A stretch of 64,000 bases of DNA from Nymphaea colorata (taxonomy: Eukaryota > Streptophyta > Magnoliopsida > Nymphaeales > Nymphaeaceae), in assembly GCF_008831285.2 (NCBI RefSeq), contig NC_045138.2, positions 42,587,115-42,651,114 on the forward strand, written 5' to 3'. Position numbers and translations under genes: made by a program. The notes beneath the pieces are model-generated. The model made no database searches and was not told where the DNA came from. It worked only from the letters and a program-made list of their open reading frames with translations. Position 1 is the first letter of the stretch. The number at the start of each line of letters is the position of its first letter. Below, piece by piece: positions 51,300 to 62,665 of this stretch.

Positions 51300-54200
51300 C
51301 CTATCTCTCTCTGTCTCTCTCCTCCCTTCCCCCTTCTCTCTCTCTCTCTCTCAAACACACTTTTTCAAACCAAAACCAACAAACCGGGGCTATTTTGTTT
51401 TCCGACTTCTCGTCTGTCTCATTTTTGCTTTTTCTAACGACGACAATAACTTTCTAAAATCCGGATCCAAACCGGCCCCATCGGCTAATCCGCCCACCTG
51501 CCCCATCTGCACCTTGATATCTTTGCCATTTATTAATTTCTTTTCCAATTTTGTGCTCTTTTTTTTTTTTTTTGTTCGCCGCTTTCTCCTTTTAATAAGA
51601 TGACGACGCTGCTTCCTGTGTTATGGCATAAGAGGGGAGGGCATGGAAGCCGCCTTCCCGTTATAGGCATGGCCCACCAAGGGTGCCTTTCAATTGTAAA
51701 CAAACGCCCTGAGAGATGATTGTTCTTTAGGATAGAACAAAACGTCACGTTCACCATACTCATCTCGTATCTATCTTGTCATTGGTATTATATGGTTTTA
51801 AGAACAAAACACCATGTTTCTTTTGTCTGACATTTGTTTTCTTTGTTGTATGTCATGTCTGTCACGTTCTACATGTTCTAGGTTTGATGTATATTTTGTC
51901 TAGTATTTTGCATCATGTATAAGTTGTTTTGTTTATTTTGTCTATCTAGAACTCTTTGTTTGTTTGTTTTGTGCATTGCTTTTAAAGACTACAGACCTTA
52001 TACAAAGCTTATGACATAAAAATCATTCATCATTTATATGTTCGGTAGAACAAAAGTATGTTATAGCCGTACTATTACAAAATTCATAAAAAAACCTGTT
52101 AAATCAAAATCAATGCATTCAATAACTTGATCTTGTTAAGTGAAGATAATACATGCCAATATAGCAAAATCAAGTTCATAGCTTGAACAAAAACATTATC
52201 AATGTTAGATGCTCAAATGTTCAAATAAACATTTTGAAGTACACTCATAGGAAATCAAAATACAAATGATTGGAGGCCAACATTTGGCATACATCGACAC
52301 AGAAATGAATACAAAGGTTCATAAACCTAAGACAGTGAGTTTAGTCCTACAAGGCCACTGTAACTGATAAGACCTAGATGGTTTTTTTCTCAAACGTTGT
52401 ATATCTCTCTAGTCCTCCCTCATAAACCACATAATATTTGGGACGAGACATCATCGTATGTTTGTGCATGTCATGGAAATAAAAAGACAAACAAACAATT
52501 AGATTACCCATATAAAGTATGAAAATAGTCTAGTATAGTTGAAACAATGACATATTACATAATGAATATATAGCACAGTAAAAGTATCATACTTGAGACA
52601 AAATATAATAAAATCAAAATAGCTCCTGTAAAAGAATGTAGCTCCTTGTTTTACTATCTACTCAAGTGGCATACGAAAGGAAATACAACCCTAATTTTTC
52701 ATACAAGTCCCCCTTTACAAACACAACATTATTCGTTTCAGTAAATGAAAAAGCTGAATAGAACAATATCTATAGCCACAAAAAAGTGTATAAAATATTG
52801 TCTAGAATGCATTACAAATTACTGTGGTTTAATTTTTTTAAAGAACTTAGTGCATCCAAAAGGAGAAAAGAACTTAGAACACATCCATTCCTCAGTACAT
52901 ATATATGCTGATTTTTTTGCACTAAAGTATTAAAATAAAATGATGTAACCAACCTGACCTCAACAGAATCATGTTTTGCAACATTTCTTCAACCTCATAG
53001 CCTTTATCTCCATGCAGAAAAATAATATATTAAACCATTTTACATATACCTTTACCAACATCATCCGTACCACCAATGCAAAAAAAGAAGCCTAAGAGTG
53101 GCTTGGAAAATCTTGTGCTTGAAAGTTGAAAAGGAAGGCTTGCATTACTTTTTTAGTCTTTTAGTACTAGTAATATGAAGATTAGAAAAGAAAAAATGGA
53201 ACTTTCTTACAGGAAAAATGAATTGAATTTGATAGGAAAATGTAGAACTAAACAGGCATGGTCCATTTGGAAACAAAATGTAGATTTCTCAATTAGAGAA
53301 ATGCATAGTGAAAATGGGCACTGAAAAACGAAATATAAACAAATATAGAGGGACTAGTTTAATTAATAGAGGTATACCCAACATATTGTTTAGTTCTAGT
53401 GCCTACAAGCAACTTATACAATATAGGAAAGAAACAAGACAAAAAGGCTTGTAACGTGCATATAGGTTTGGACATGGATTACACTCAAGAGATGTAGCCC
53501 ATAAATAAACCTCAGATAAGAGTGGTTGGGACATGGATATTATTTCAATGCAAAAAATGCCACACATTGCATTATAAGAAAAAAGTTAGTAAAGACTATA
53601 CAAACATTTTGAGATCCTTGTTGCCCTCCATCCAGTGCAACACTTTTAGAAGAGAGACATCAGCTGCCCATTTTTTATAGGTTTGATCTCAAATCCACTA
53701 ATTACTTTTTTGATCAAACTGAACATGAACCTATTCCATGGAAGAGAAAAAAACATGGGATAAATAACATAACTCAAAAACATAAAATGTGCAATTAATC
53801 AACCAACTCAACCTTCAACTTCATTACAAAAAAAGTCAACCTATCAATCTGAATATATATAGCATCCAATCAAATTGGTCATGACATTTATCAGTTGGCC
53901 TTTAGTAGTTCTATGTAGGGCTTCTTCTTTGTTTTGTCTTGGTATGTATCAGAAAGACCACCAAGTGTTCATCCACGTAGTTAGTTAGGCTAGATTATGA
54001 TGGCCCTAAAAATCTTTGTCTCTTGCACTCTTCTTTCTAGTAGTTCATGCCAAAATATGAAAATTTTGTGCTGAGCTTTCAGCTTGGATGAGCTGCCCAT
54101 AAATTGAGTTGAGCTTTGGCTTTGTTGACGGGGATCTTGTGCTCAAGCTTAGATGGATTAGTTGAGCACATTGGAACTCCTCTAACATAATTACAACTAG

Positions 54201-54582
54201 AATAAGAGCAAAAAATGGAACAATGAATTTTTAGTTCCAAGTGTGTCTTGAACTTTTGTTGCAACAAAAGATGCTACATCTCTTGAGTATTTGTCAAATT
54301 CTTTTCTTAACTGATACTTTTTTGTAACAAAAAAAGATCTTTTAATAATATATTTGCTCATGAATTAAACAACAGATGATTAAATAAAAAAAGAGGTACT
54401 GACATTTCATCAAACATTTTGTGTGTTAGGAAATGTATATACACAAAATTGATGAGAATAGTGGAGTTCCGCTTTATCTTACAGTAAATCCAGGATGAAA
54501 GACGATAAATGGGTGAAAGGGATAGGAAGACACAACATCCACCCAAGCTGCATCAGCCATGGGTGATGCAAAATCTCAGCCA

Positions 54583-54613
<31 letters not shown>

Positions 54614-55200
54614 CACATATTACACATACCTGCAAGAACCACCACTGATTTGAGAGGAACCACCTTCATCGCACTTGGCATCAGAAATAGTTTATGAATT
54701 ATAGTTTTAGCTCTAAAAGTTCCTCAACTCTACTGTGTTTCTGTGTGTATATTGCTAAGACACTACATCAGAATTTGAAAATAATAATACATATAAAAAG
54801 TAGACCTTGTCTTGCTCATGTTTCAAACCAGACAAAAAATAGATATCTGATAGTTACGAAATTCATGATGAAATTAGGAGGCCAAAATAGACTAAGACCT
54901 AGTAAGACCAGGTATTAGTTGGTCAGTGGCAACCTTGGCCATGTCCAATGGTATATTGGTAATTAGCTACTCGAGATGAAATTATGCTAAACATGATTAA
55001 CTTAGCTAATGACAGTTTAAGATATTAAACTACTAATTAGTGACATATTAGAACTCTTAAGCTAGTATTCAACACTAAACTAAACTGAAACTAAAACTAA
55101 TCATTTAAATCCAATTAATTGAACAAACCTCCTCAAAATATATTATCATTTTTCTAAACCTCCTCAAGATAGAGTAGTAAATTATGATATAATATGCAAT
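51300..55200. other. Upstream region of the SWIB gene; no gene seen
   Basis: CT repeats at 51305-51350 (GA on the gene strand) probably lie in the 5' leader or promoter. From 51800 onward the sequence is AT-rich with no plausible coding frame. A GA microsatellite lies at 54586-54613. Scattered GAGCTTTGG words near 54070-54160 may be another decayed GAGCT-type repeat. Confidence 0.4.
54586..54613. repeat. (GA)n microsatellite
   Basis: About 14 GA units. Confidence 0.95.
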
Positions 55201-55214
55201 ATAACAATAAAAAA

Positions 55215-55485
55215 TTTTGGCTATAAATAGGGGTTGCCACCCCCTTTGCAACGTGAGGGAGAAAGTGAAGAGAGAGAAGAGAAAAAGCAGAGAGGAAAAA
55301 GAGGGAGAAGAGGAGGAAGAGAGAGAAGAAGAGAAAGAGGGAGGGGAAGGGAAAAAGAGAGAAGAGGAGACACAGAGAGAGACAAGGAGAAAGAGAGAGA
55401 AGAGGGAGAAGAGGAGAAAGAGAGAGAAAGTAGAGAGAGCAGAGAAAAGGAGAGGGTAGAGAGAGAAAATTGAGGAAAGAGAAAG
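55215..55485 (+). promoter_or_regulatory. TATA box followed by a long polypurine tract
   Basis: CTATAAATAGG at about 55219 has the plant core-promoter form. From about 55255 to 55480 the plus strand is almost entirely purine (GAGAGAGAAGAGGAAAAG-type). Element F begins 50 bp further on. It may be the promoter and leader of an LTR or gene cut off by F. The acidic/basic reading frames in the tract are not credible proteins. Confidence 0.4.
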
Positions 55486-55533
55486 TGTATGTCGGTGACG
55501 AAACTTTGTCGAATCCTTCATCTCATGCGTTAT

Positions 55534-58500
55534 TGTCACACCCCAACCTTTTGACCCTCAAATAAAATTATTTCCTAAACATAAAACATTGAGGTGTGAC
55601 GACACAACAATTCAAAAAGGAGGGAGCTATGCCAATCGAAACAATGTGGCAAACTTTCATTTATATAACAATTTCAGTTCATACAAAATCACATCTATGT
55701 GCATGACAAAAATGCCCCAAACCATATAATTGATGCCTAATAAAAACAAGACATCAATATAACTAAAACAAAACGCGCCGGCACTACAAAAGACCCAAAA
55801 CCTCCCCAGTAGGATGTGAGTGCAACCATCTGATCAATCTGCTGCCCCGAGTCTGCCAAAACCTAAAAAATAAAAACAACAGAAGGCTTAGCCTTCGTAG
55901 TATGACAGCAAGCCAGGTAAAAGCCCAAGCCCTTTAGGTATGAACTCAAATATGAGATAATCACAATTATCAAAGCAAATCATCATCATGTCATGACAGG
56001 GCATAATCACATGACTTGACAAGAAGACCCCTCACATAGACCATGACATGTAAGGCCACGACATGCATAAACATATCATTCTCATTCATTATTCACTCAC
56101 GTGTACATCATTCATACACATTTCATTTATATTCTTTTCATTTTCATTAGCTTCTGTGAATTGACAGTTCCTGTGGGTGCAAACACAGGCACGTGCACAC
56201 CGCGAGTGGCCTACAACAGAGAGACAACCCTTGTGGTGACCCGAAACAATATGGATTCATTCCCGCTGCAGTTTGGGAAGGCAGGAGCCCAACGTTCCAA
56301 GCACATCACACAACAATACCCTGGGGACTTGCACTGCCTGTGCTCCAAACAAGTGAGACCAATAGTGAAGGCATGACAACTCCCAAACACAATGCCACAA
56401 CCCATTGACCTCTCGTCTCTTATTCTTTCATTCTTATCATTATAATTGCACATTCACAAAATGACTGGCTAGCTCATGAGGTTGGTTCACTTCACGAGTG
56501 CACCCACACCTCCAATTGCCTCTACACGAGGGCTACACATATCATTAATATTCTTAACTAGCCGTCATAACAATAGAGATCGTTCAATCTCATTCAATTG
56601 TATCATTGCCCACGGCAATACATATACAATAATTCACAACATTCACATTCATAAAATATCACATCTTATCAAATACACCAATCATATCTTTCAAAACTTA
56701 GCCAAATCCCGGAGAGTAGTCTCAATCCGTGATTGGCTCATAGCTGTCCTAGGTAATTATCATTCTAGGATGCTTTCTAATGCAATTGGGGTCGAGGAGA
56801 TACTCGACTCGATACCCCACCTCATCTGTCCTAAGCAGTTATCAATCTAGCATGCACATGCAATTGCGTAGAAATTTTTAAACAAAATTAATCACATAAG
56901 CATTAAACTTTCATGCATACATTCCTTCAATCACATCACAATCCAAGGGTCCAACGATCCTAGAAACACACATTCACAAGCTGGCTCCAGGCAGAGATTT
57001 GTCGGGAATGCTGCCATACCTGTCGCGCATCCACAAAACACTTCAAAATGCCTATAGCTTTACGTCTTGTTGCTCAAGGTCTACTGAACGTGCCTGGTGT
57101 ACCTGCAAACACAATCAAATGGTAAGTTCTCTACTCGTTTCGCTTTTCGATTTATACAAATATGAAAATATAATCATTGAGGCATGTCATCACTTTAAGA
57201 GGGTGTTGACGGGTAGTGTCGACCCACAAGACCCTCCAATAGGCCACTTCTCAACTTCTTGACGTTGCCACCAAATGTCAAAACTCAAGGCTTCGATCAA
57301 ATCCATCACTAACACATTTCTCATTTGCTTTTTTAGTTGAGGCGACTTCTCCACAATTAAGATTCTCAACATACAACGCTATGTACATCAATAGAAGCAT
57401 ATTTCCCAAGCTCGTTAAAATAGTTTTAAACCTTCTCCACAACATCACAATCTCTACCATGTTTCTTAATTGCTTCGAACATCAACCCACCATGCTAAAA
57501 GATAGATATACATGTGGATTCTCGTCCTACTCAAAACAGTCCTAAACTTCTCTAAAAATAGCAACATTGCTACAATGCATTCCAAATCATCAAATCATGA
57601 GTCTAGCATTCTCAAATAATAATTATACATGCTCTAATAGATAATATTAGTCGATTTAGGCTCGGTTAGGCATCACTCACCCCAATCTTAGTGTCCAAAC
57701 TACTGCAATGTTCCCGGCAGCCACCTCAAATGTTTGATTGTGCGCCAACGCCAAAGATTGCTCACTGCCTTCACCACCAACGCCTTCAATTCACTCGTAT
57801 GAGGGGAAAGATGCGTCCCCAAGCTGCCAACTGACCACACAGCCACACATGGGTGAAAAATCAGTGAGAAAGAATGCATGCAAGATAAGGGTCTGCTGTG
57901 AGAATGAGGTAGTCGACAAGGCAAAAAGGGAGGCTCGACTGATAGGGAGGGTTTGGTTGAGGGAGACTCACATGGTTAGGGAGAGGAGCCGATAGAGAGA
58001 GATGGGAGAGGGTTGCATAGTTAGGTGAGGTTGCAGGTAGAGAGGGGAATGGAAAAGAGGGTTCGAACAGGGGGGAGAGATAGACAAGAGGGTGAGAGGG
58101 AAGAAGAGAGAGAGAATGCATAGAAAAAGAGAGAGACGGCCAGAGAGAGGGTGCTGACGGAGAGGGGAGAGTGCAGGCAGAGAGGGCGAGAGAGCGTGAG
58201 AATGGCGGAGGAGGGGAATAGCATGAGAGAGAGAGGGTTGCGTAGGAGGGAGGTTGTGCGGTTGAGAGGGGAGACGATAGAAACAACGAGAGAGGGAGGA
58301 GGAGAAAAGGGAAGAAGAAGAGGGAAAGAAGGGGAAGAAGCAGAGGTCGAGAGGGCTTACCAGAGTGCCACCACCGTAGTCCTTCCTCCACCGACCCATG
58401 CATTGCTGCAGCCACCTTCCGCCTCCCGTTTCTCTCTGTCGTGCGAACCAGCGAGAGACGAAGGAGAAGGAGACGTTGAGGAAGGCGAGGGAGAAGAGGC

Positions 58501-58576
58501 GTCAGGCTCCAATGCGGGTGGATTCGGGTCCGGGTTTGGACCCGATCCGACCCACCTGTACGAGACGAGCGCTACA
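55534..58576 (-). repeat. Element F 3' LTR (about 3.04 kb)
   Basis: On the minus strand it begins TGTAGCGCTCGTC and ends GGTTGGGGTGTGACA, matching the ends of element E's LTR. Shared internal landmarks include GACACTACCCGTC and CAGGTACACC. The GA-rich tract at 57900-58340 corresponds to the CT-rich tract in E. Confidence 0.88.
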
Positions 58577-58625
58577 TCCTACCCTCCTTAAAATAAAATT
58601 TCGTCCTCGAAATTTAGATCATACC

Positions 58626-61550
58626 TCAATGCAAGAACAAGTGTGGATACTTCTTTCCCATATCCTCCTCGAGTTCCCATGTGCTCTCCTTTAACCCATG
58701 GTGTTGCCATTCCATTCTCACTAAAGGAATTCTCTTAGTGCGAAGCACTTGCTCTCTTCGATCCACAATTCTAATAGGCTTTTCTTTCATTGTCAAATCA
58801 TCTTGCACTTGAATACCTTGAAAGACAATCACATGTGCATGATCTAGTACGTACTTTCGAAGCATGGAAACATGAAAAACATCATGAACATGACTCAAAT
58901 TAGGTGGTAGTCCTAATCTATATGCCACCTCTCCGATCTTCTCTAATCTCTCGAAAGGTCCAATGAACCTCGGGCTCAACTTCCCTTTAATACCAAATCA
59001 AAAAACACCTTTAGTAGGTAAAATCTTCAAGAATACATGATCACCAACCTCAAAAGCCAACTTTCTACGTCAAATGTTAACATAACTTTTCTGTCTACTT
59101 TGTGCAATCAACAACTTTTTCCTTATCAATTGTACTTGGTCAGTATAATGTTGCAATACCAAAAGGTTTTTGATCACCAAAGGGTTTTTGATCTTGCCAT
59201 CACCCAATTCCATTCAATAAGTTGGTGATCTGCATGATCTTCCATACAAGGCCTCAAAAGGTGCCATCCCGATACTAGAGTGGTAGCTGTTATTATCAGC
59301 GAATTCTGCCAATTTCACATGTTTCTCTCATTCTCCTTTCTAATACAAAACACAAGCACGCAACATGTCCTCTAAGGTTTGAATGGTGCTCTCAGATTGC
59401 CCATTAGTTTGGGAGTGAAATGCTGTGCTCAACTTAAGCTTGGTACTCAATGCCTTTTGCAATTACCCCCAAAACCTAGAAGTAAAATGTGGATCTCGAT
59501 TCGCAATGATAGACTTTGACACTCCATGCAATCTCACTATCTCGCCAATGTATAACTCTGCGAGACTTTCCAATGACTGATTGATTTTGATTGGCAGAAA
59601 ATGAGTGGACTTCGTAAGTTGATCAACAATCACCCATATGACATCATGTTGTCTTTTGGTGTGAGGCAAACCAACTACGAAATCCATCGTAATGTCCTTC
59701 CATTTCCACACTGGAATATCAATCCTCTGCAACAAGCCTCCTGGTCGTTGATGTTCTGCCTTGACCCGCTGGCAAAATAAACACTTTGCTACATATTCTG
59801 AAATTTTACACTTCATTCCAGGCCACTAGAAATTTCGTTTCATATCCTGAAACATCTTTGTACTACCAGGGTGTATAGAAAACTTAGAATTGTAAGCTTC
59901 ATCAAGTAACTGACACTTCACTCCTTCCTCTCTAGGGACCCACAATCTTTGTTGAAACTACAATGAACCATCTTCCTCTTGATACCAAGAATAATCTGTC
60001 TTCTTGATACCAAGAATAATCTGTCTTCTTACTTTTTTCTGCTTTTTTAGCAAAATCAGGATTTTCATTTTGCTTCAATATAAGCTCTTTCATCAAAGGA
60101 TGTCGTATCAAGGCAGCCATTATTTCTTTATTATCGTCACAAAGGTAAGACTGTCATGCTATCACATCTTACAACAATGTCCAAGAATAAGTCAACATAC
60201 TGCACATTATTGCCTTAGCATGTCTGCTCAAAGCAACAGCCACCACATTCGCCTTTCTTGGATGATATGATATTTTGAAATCATAATCCTTTAAGTATTC
60301 AATCCATCTTCTTTGTCTCAGATTTAGATCCTTTTGGGAGAATATGTACTTTAATGACTTGTGGTCTGTGAACACCTCAAATATTGCCCCATAGAGGTAG
60401 TGTCTCCATATCTTTAATGTGAACACAACTACTCCCAACTCTAAATCATGAGTGAGATAATGTTGCTCATATGCCTTCAACTGTCTTGATGCATAAGCTA
60501 CTACACAACTATGTTACATCAATATACAACCATAACCGATTCCTGATGCATCAGTGTACAATACAAATCTAGAATAACCCGATGGAAGCATCAAAATAAG
60601 TGCGGTGGTAAGCTTATCCTTCAAAGCTTGGAAGCTCTTCTCGCACTCTTCATTCCAAACAAATTTCACTCCTTTTCTCAATAGCTTAGTCATGGGTGTA
60701 GTTATTTTCAAAAAGTCTTGTATAAACCTGCGATAGTATCCTGCCAATCCCAAAAAGCTTCTAACATCAGTTACGCTACATGACGTCTTCCAGTCTTGTA
60801 CTGCCAACACCATAGCCAGATCAACGAAAATTCCATCCTTCGAGACCAAGGAAGTTTACCTTCTCAAATTCACATTTTGAGTATTTGGCATATAACTTAT
60901 GCTTGCGAAAAAGACCCAACACACTTCTTAAGTGATCTCTATGCTCTGCCTCACTATCTGAGTACACCAAAATGTCATCAACAAAAACAATAACAAATTG
61001 ATCCAAGTAGTCTTGGAAAACCCAATTCATGAGGTCCATAAACGTTGCGGGAGCATTGGTCAACCCAAAAGGCATGACCCTGAATTCATAGTACCCATAT
61101 CTAGTTCAAAAAGCAGTCTTAGAAACATCTTCCTCCCGTATCAAGAGTTGATGATAACCTGTCCTCAGATCGATCTTGGAGAATACCTTTGTATTCTTAA
61201 GCTGATTAAACAAGTCTTCAATTCTTGGAAGCGGATACTTATTCTTGATAGTGACTTGATTCAACATGCGGTAGTCTATGCACAAGCACATCGTTCCATC
61301 TTTCTTCTTAACAAACAATACGAGTACTCCCTAAGGTGACACACTAGGTCGAATGAAGCCCTTATCTAAGAGCTCCTGCAATTGCTTCTTCAATTCTTCT
61401 AACTCTACCAGTGCCATACGGTATGATGCATTAGAAATAGAAGCTGTCCCTGGTAACAACTCTATTTTGAATTCAATTTCTCGTGTTGGAGGCAAACTCG
61501 ACAGCTCATCAGGGAACACAGCACATATGAGCAACAAATGGACTATGCCA
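58626..61550 (-). pseudogene. Element F pol remains (RT, RNase H, integrase, chromodomain)
   Basis: In transcription order: the RT N-terminal linker ([20 protein letters not shown]), RT with [37 protein letters not shown] and [15 protein letters not shown] (61318-60821), the thumb/connection (60849-60514), RNase H with [18 protein letters not shown] (60480-60169), the integrase zinc region and core with [17 protein letters not shown] and TMDFVVGLP (59816-59463), and the C terminus and chromodomain with [13 protein letters not shown] and [13 protein letters not shown] (58979-58626). Stops or frameshifts fall between these blocks. The RT active site DD is preserved. Confidence 0.9.
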
Positions 61551-61619
61551 TTAGTGTTCATATGACTTAATTGTCTAGGATGTGTCGAAATCCATCCCGA
61601 ACCATGCACCGGTTTATTG

Positions 61620-62660
61620 TACCGTTCAGTGGGCTAGGCTGCGAGACATAGCTAGCCTTAATTGGTCATGATAAATAGTAGCTCTTAGGCTACTACGAGT
61701 CAGTTTTGGTTAGATAGCCTTGGCCATACCTATAGTACAGCTAAAACTGGGTGAGCAATTGATTTAGTTAAGATTTAATGTTAATAATACATAATTAGAT
61801 TAATCACATAGTTTATAGAGTTGTTAGACTAGAAAAGTTGAAATTTAGCAAGCTTGAACTAAGTTGCAAGTTTAAGCAAATGGCTTAAGTTAATTAAATT
61901 AAATTTGATTCTTTGAATACATGTTCATGCATACATGCATGTTATTTAGTAGTATCTATTTTTGAAAGTAAATGCCACATGCAAATAGGGAACTTGAGCT
62001 GTGTTGGTCATACAAGCTCGATATTGAGTTCCAAGAGTGAGGTGTTTGATGATAAACTCGTGTTTTAGGCTCTAAGATGAGCATATTTGATAATGCAAGC
62101 AGGGTAGTGATGATAGATGTGGAAGAACACTTGTGCATTAAATTGATTGAGCATAATGGTTGTGTATTTACTTTAAGCAAATGTTTGCTCATGGCTTGAG
62201 TTATCATTATGATGTGGGCAACAGCCTAGGGCTGGTTTTATATTTTTGGGTTGATGGAATGAGGGGAAGGTTCGAAAGCGACACAATATATCAGAAAGAT
62301 GATGCAAGAACTAGTAATGGTCAGGAAAGACCACTAGTGGGACTGCAATTTTTTGTAACCAACATATGAGACTAAAACTAGTGGTCTTAAGTTGTTTGAG
62401 ACTAAAACTTGAGAGCTGTGACTCACTGACATATATATAAAGTAATGTTTTTTTATTAATCGGTGTTTTTCATTAGCAACATTAACTACTAGGACAGATC
62501 GTGCCATGCACTAATCATGCAGCAAGTTATCTATACACAATAGACAAATCAGGCCTATGGCAACCATGTAGGTGTGTGATTGTTTCGCTTTCACTACAAA
62601 AAAAAACTCTATATCTATTTTCTTTTCGTGTTTAGTTGTGTATGACATTGGAGCATTACA
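61620..62660 (+). other. Possible 5' LTR or flank of element G; no gene
   Basis: AT-rich sequence between truncated F and the primer-like site of G. If G's 5' LTR is complete it could run from about TGTACCGTTCAG (61618) to TTACA (62660), but this is unproven. A 30-bp stretch (GCAAGAACTAGTAATGGTC, about 62304) recurs at about 62902 in G gag. Confidence 0.35.
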
Positions 62661-62665
62661 TTTAA

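Larger units (their letters stand above)
55534..61610 (-). mobile_element. Gypsy (chromovirus) element F, 5'-truncated
   Basis: It has a 3' LTR of about 3.04 kb (58576-55534), then pol read on the minus strand from about 58626 to 61550: chromodomain, integrase, RNase H and RT. The family is the same as element E (shared [33 protein letters not shown]). Gag, protease and the 5' LTR are absent; similarity fades above about 61550. Probably Tekay/Del lineage. Frameshifts and stops show it is inactive. It lies upstream of the SWIB gene, transcribed in the same direction. Confidence 0.9.

Noticed and set aside
55217-55473. Glu/Arg-rich open frames in the purine tract, and the Ser/Leu/Phe frame opposite
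   Set aside because: Low-complexity purine sequence keeps frames open by chance; there is no domain and no varied composition.
57861-58591. Pro/Ser/Leu-rich and Arg/Glu-rich frames of up to 184 codons
   Set aside because: They are the GA/CT-rich tract in the LTR of element F, matched by a similar tract in element E.
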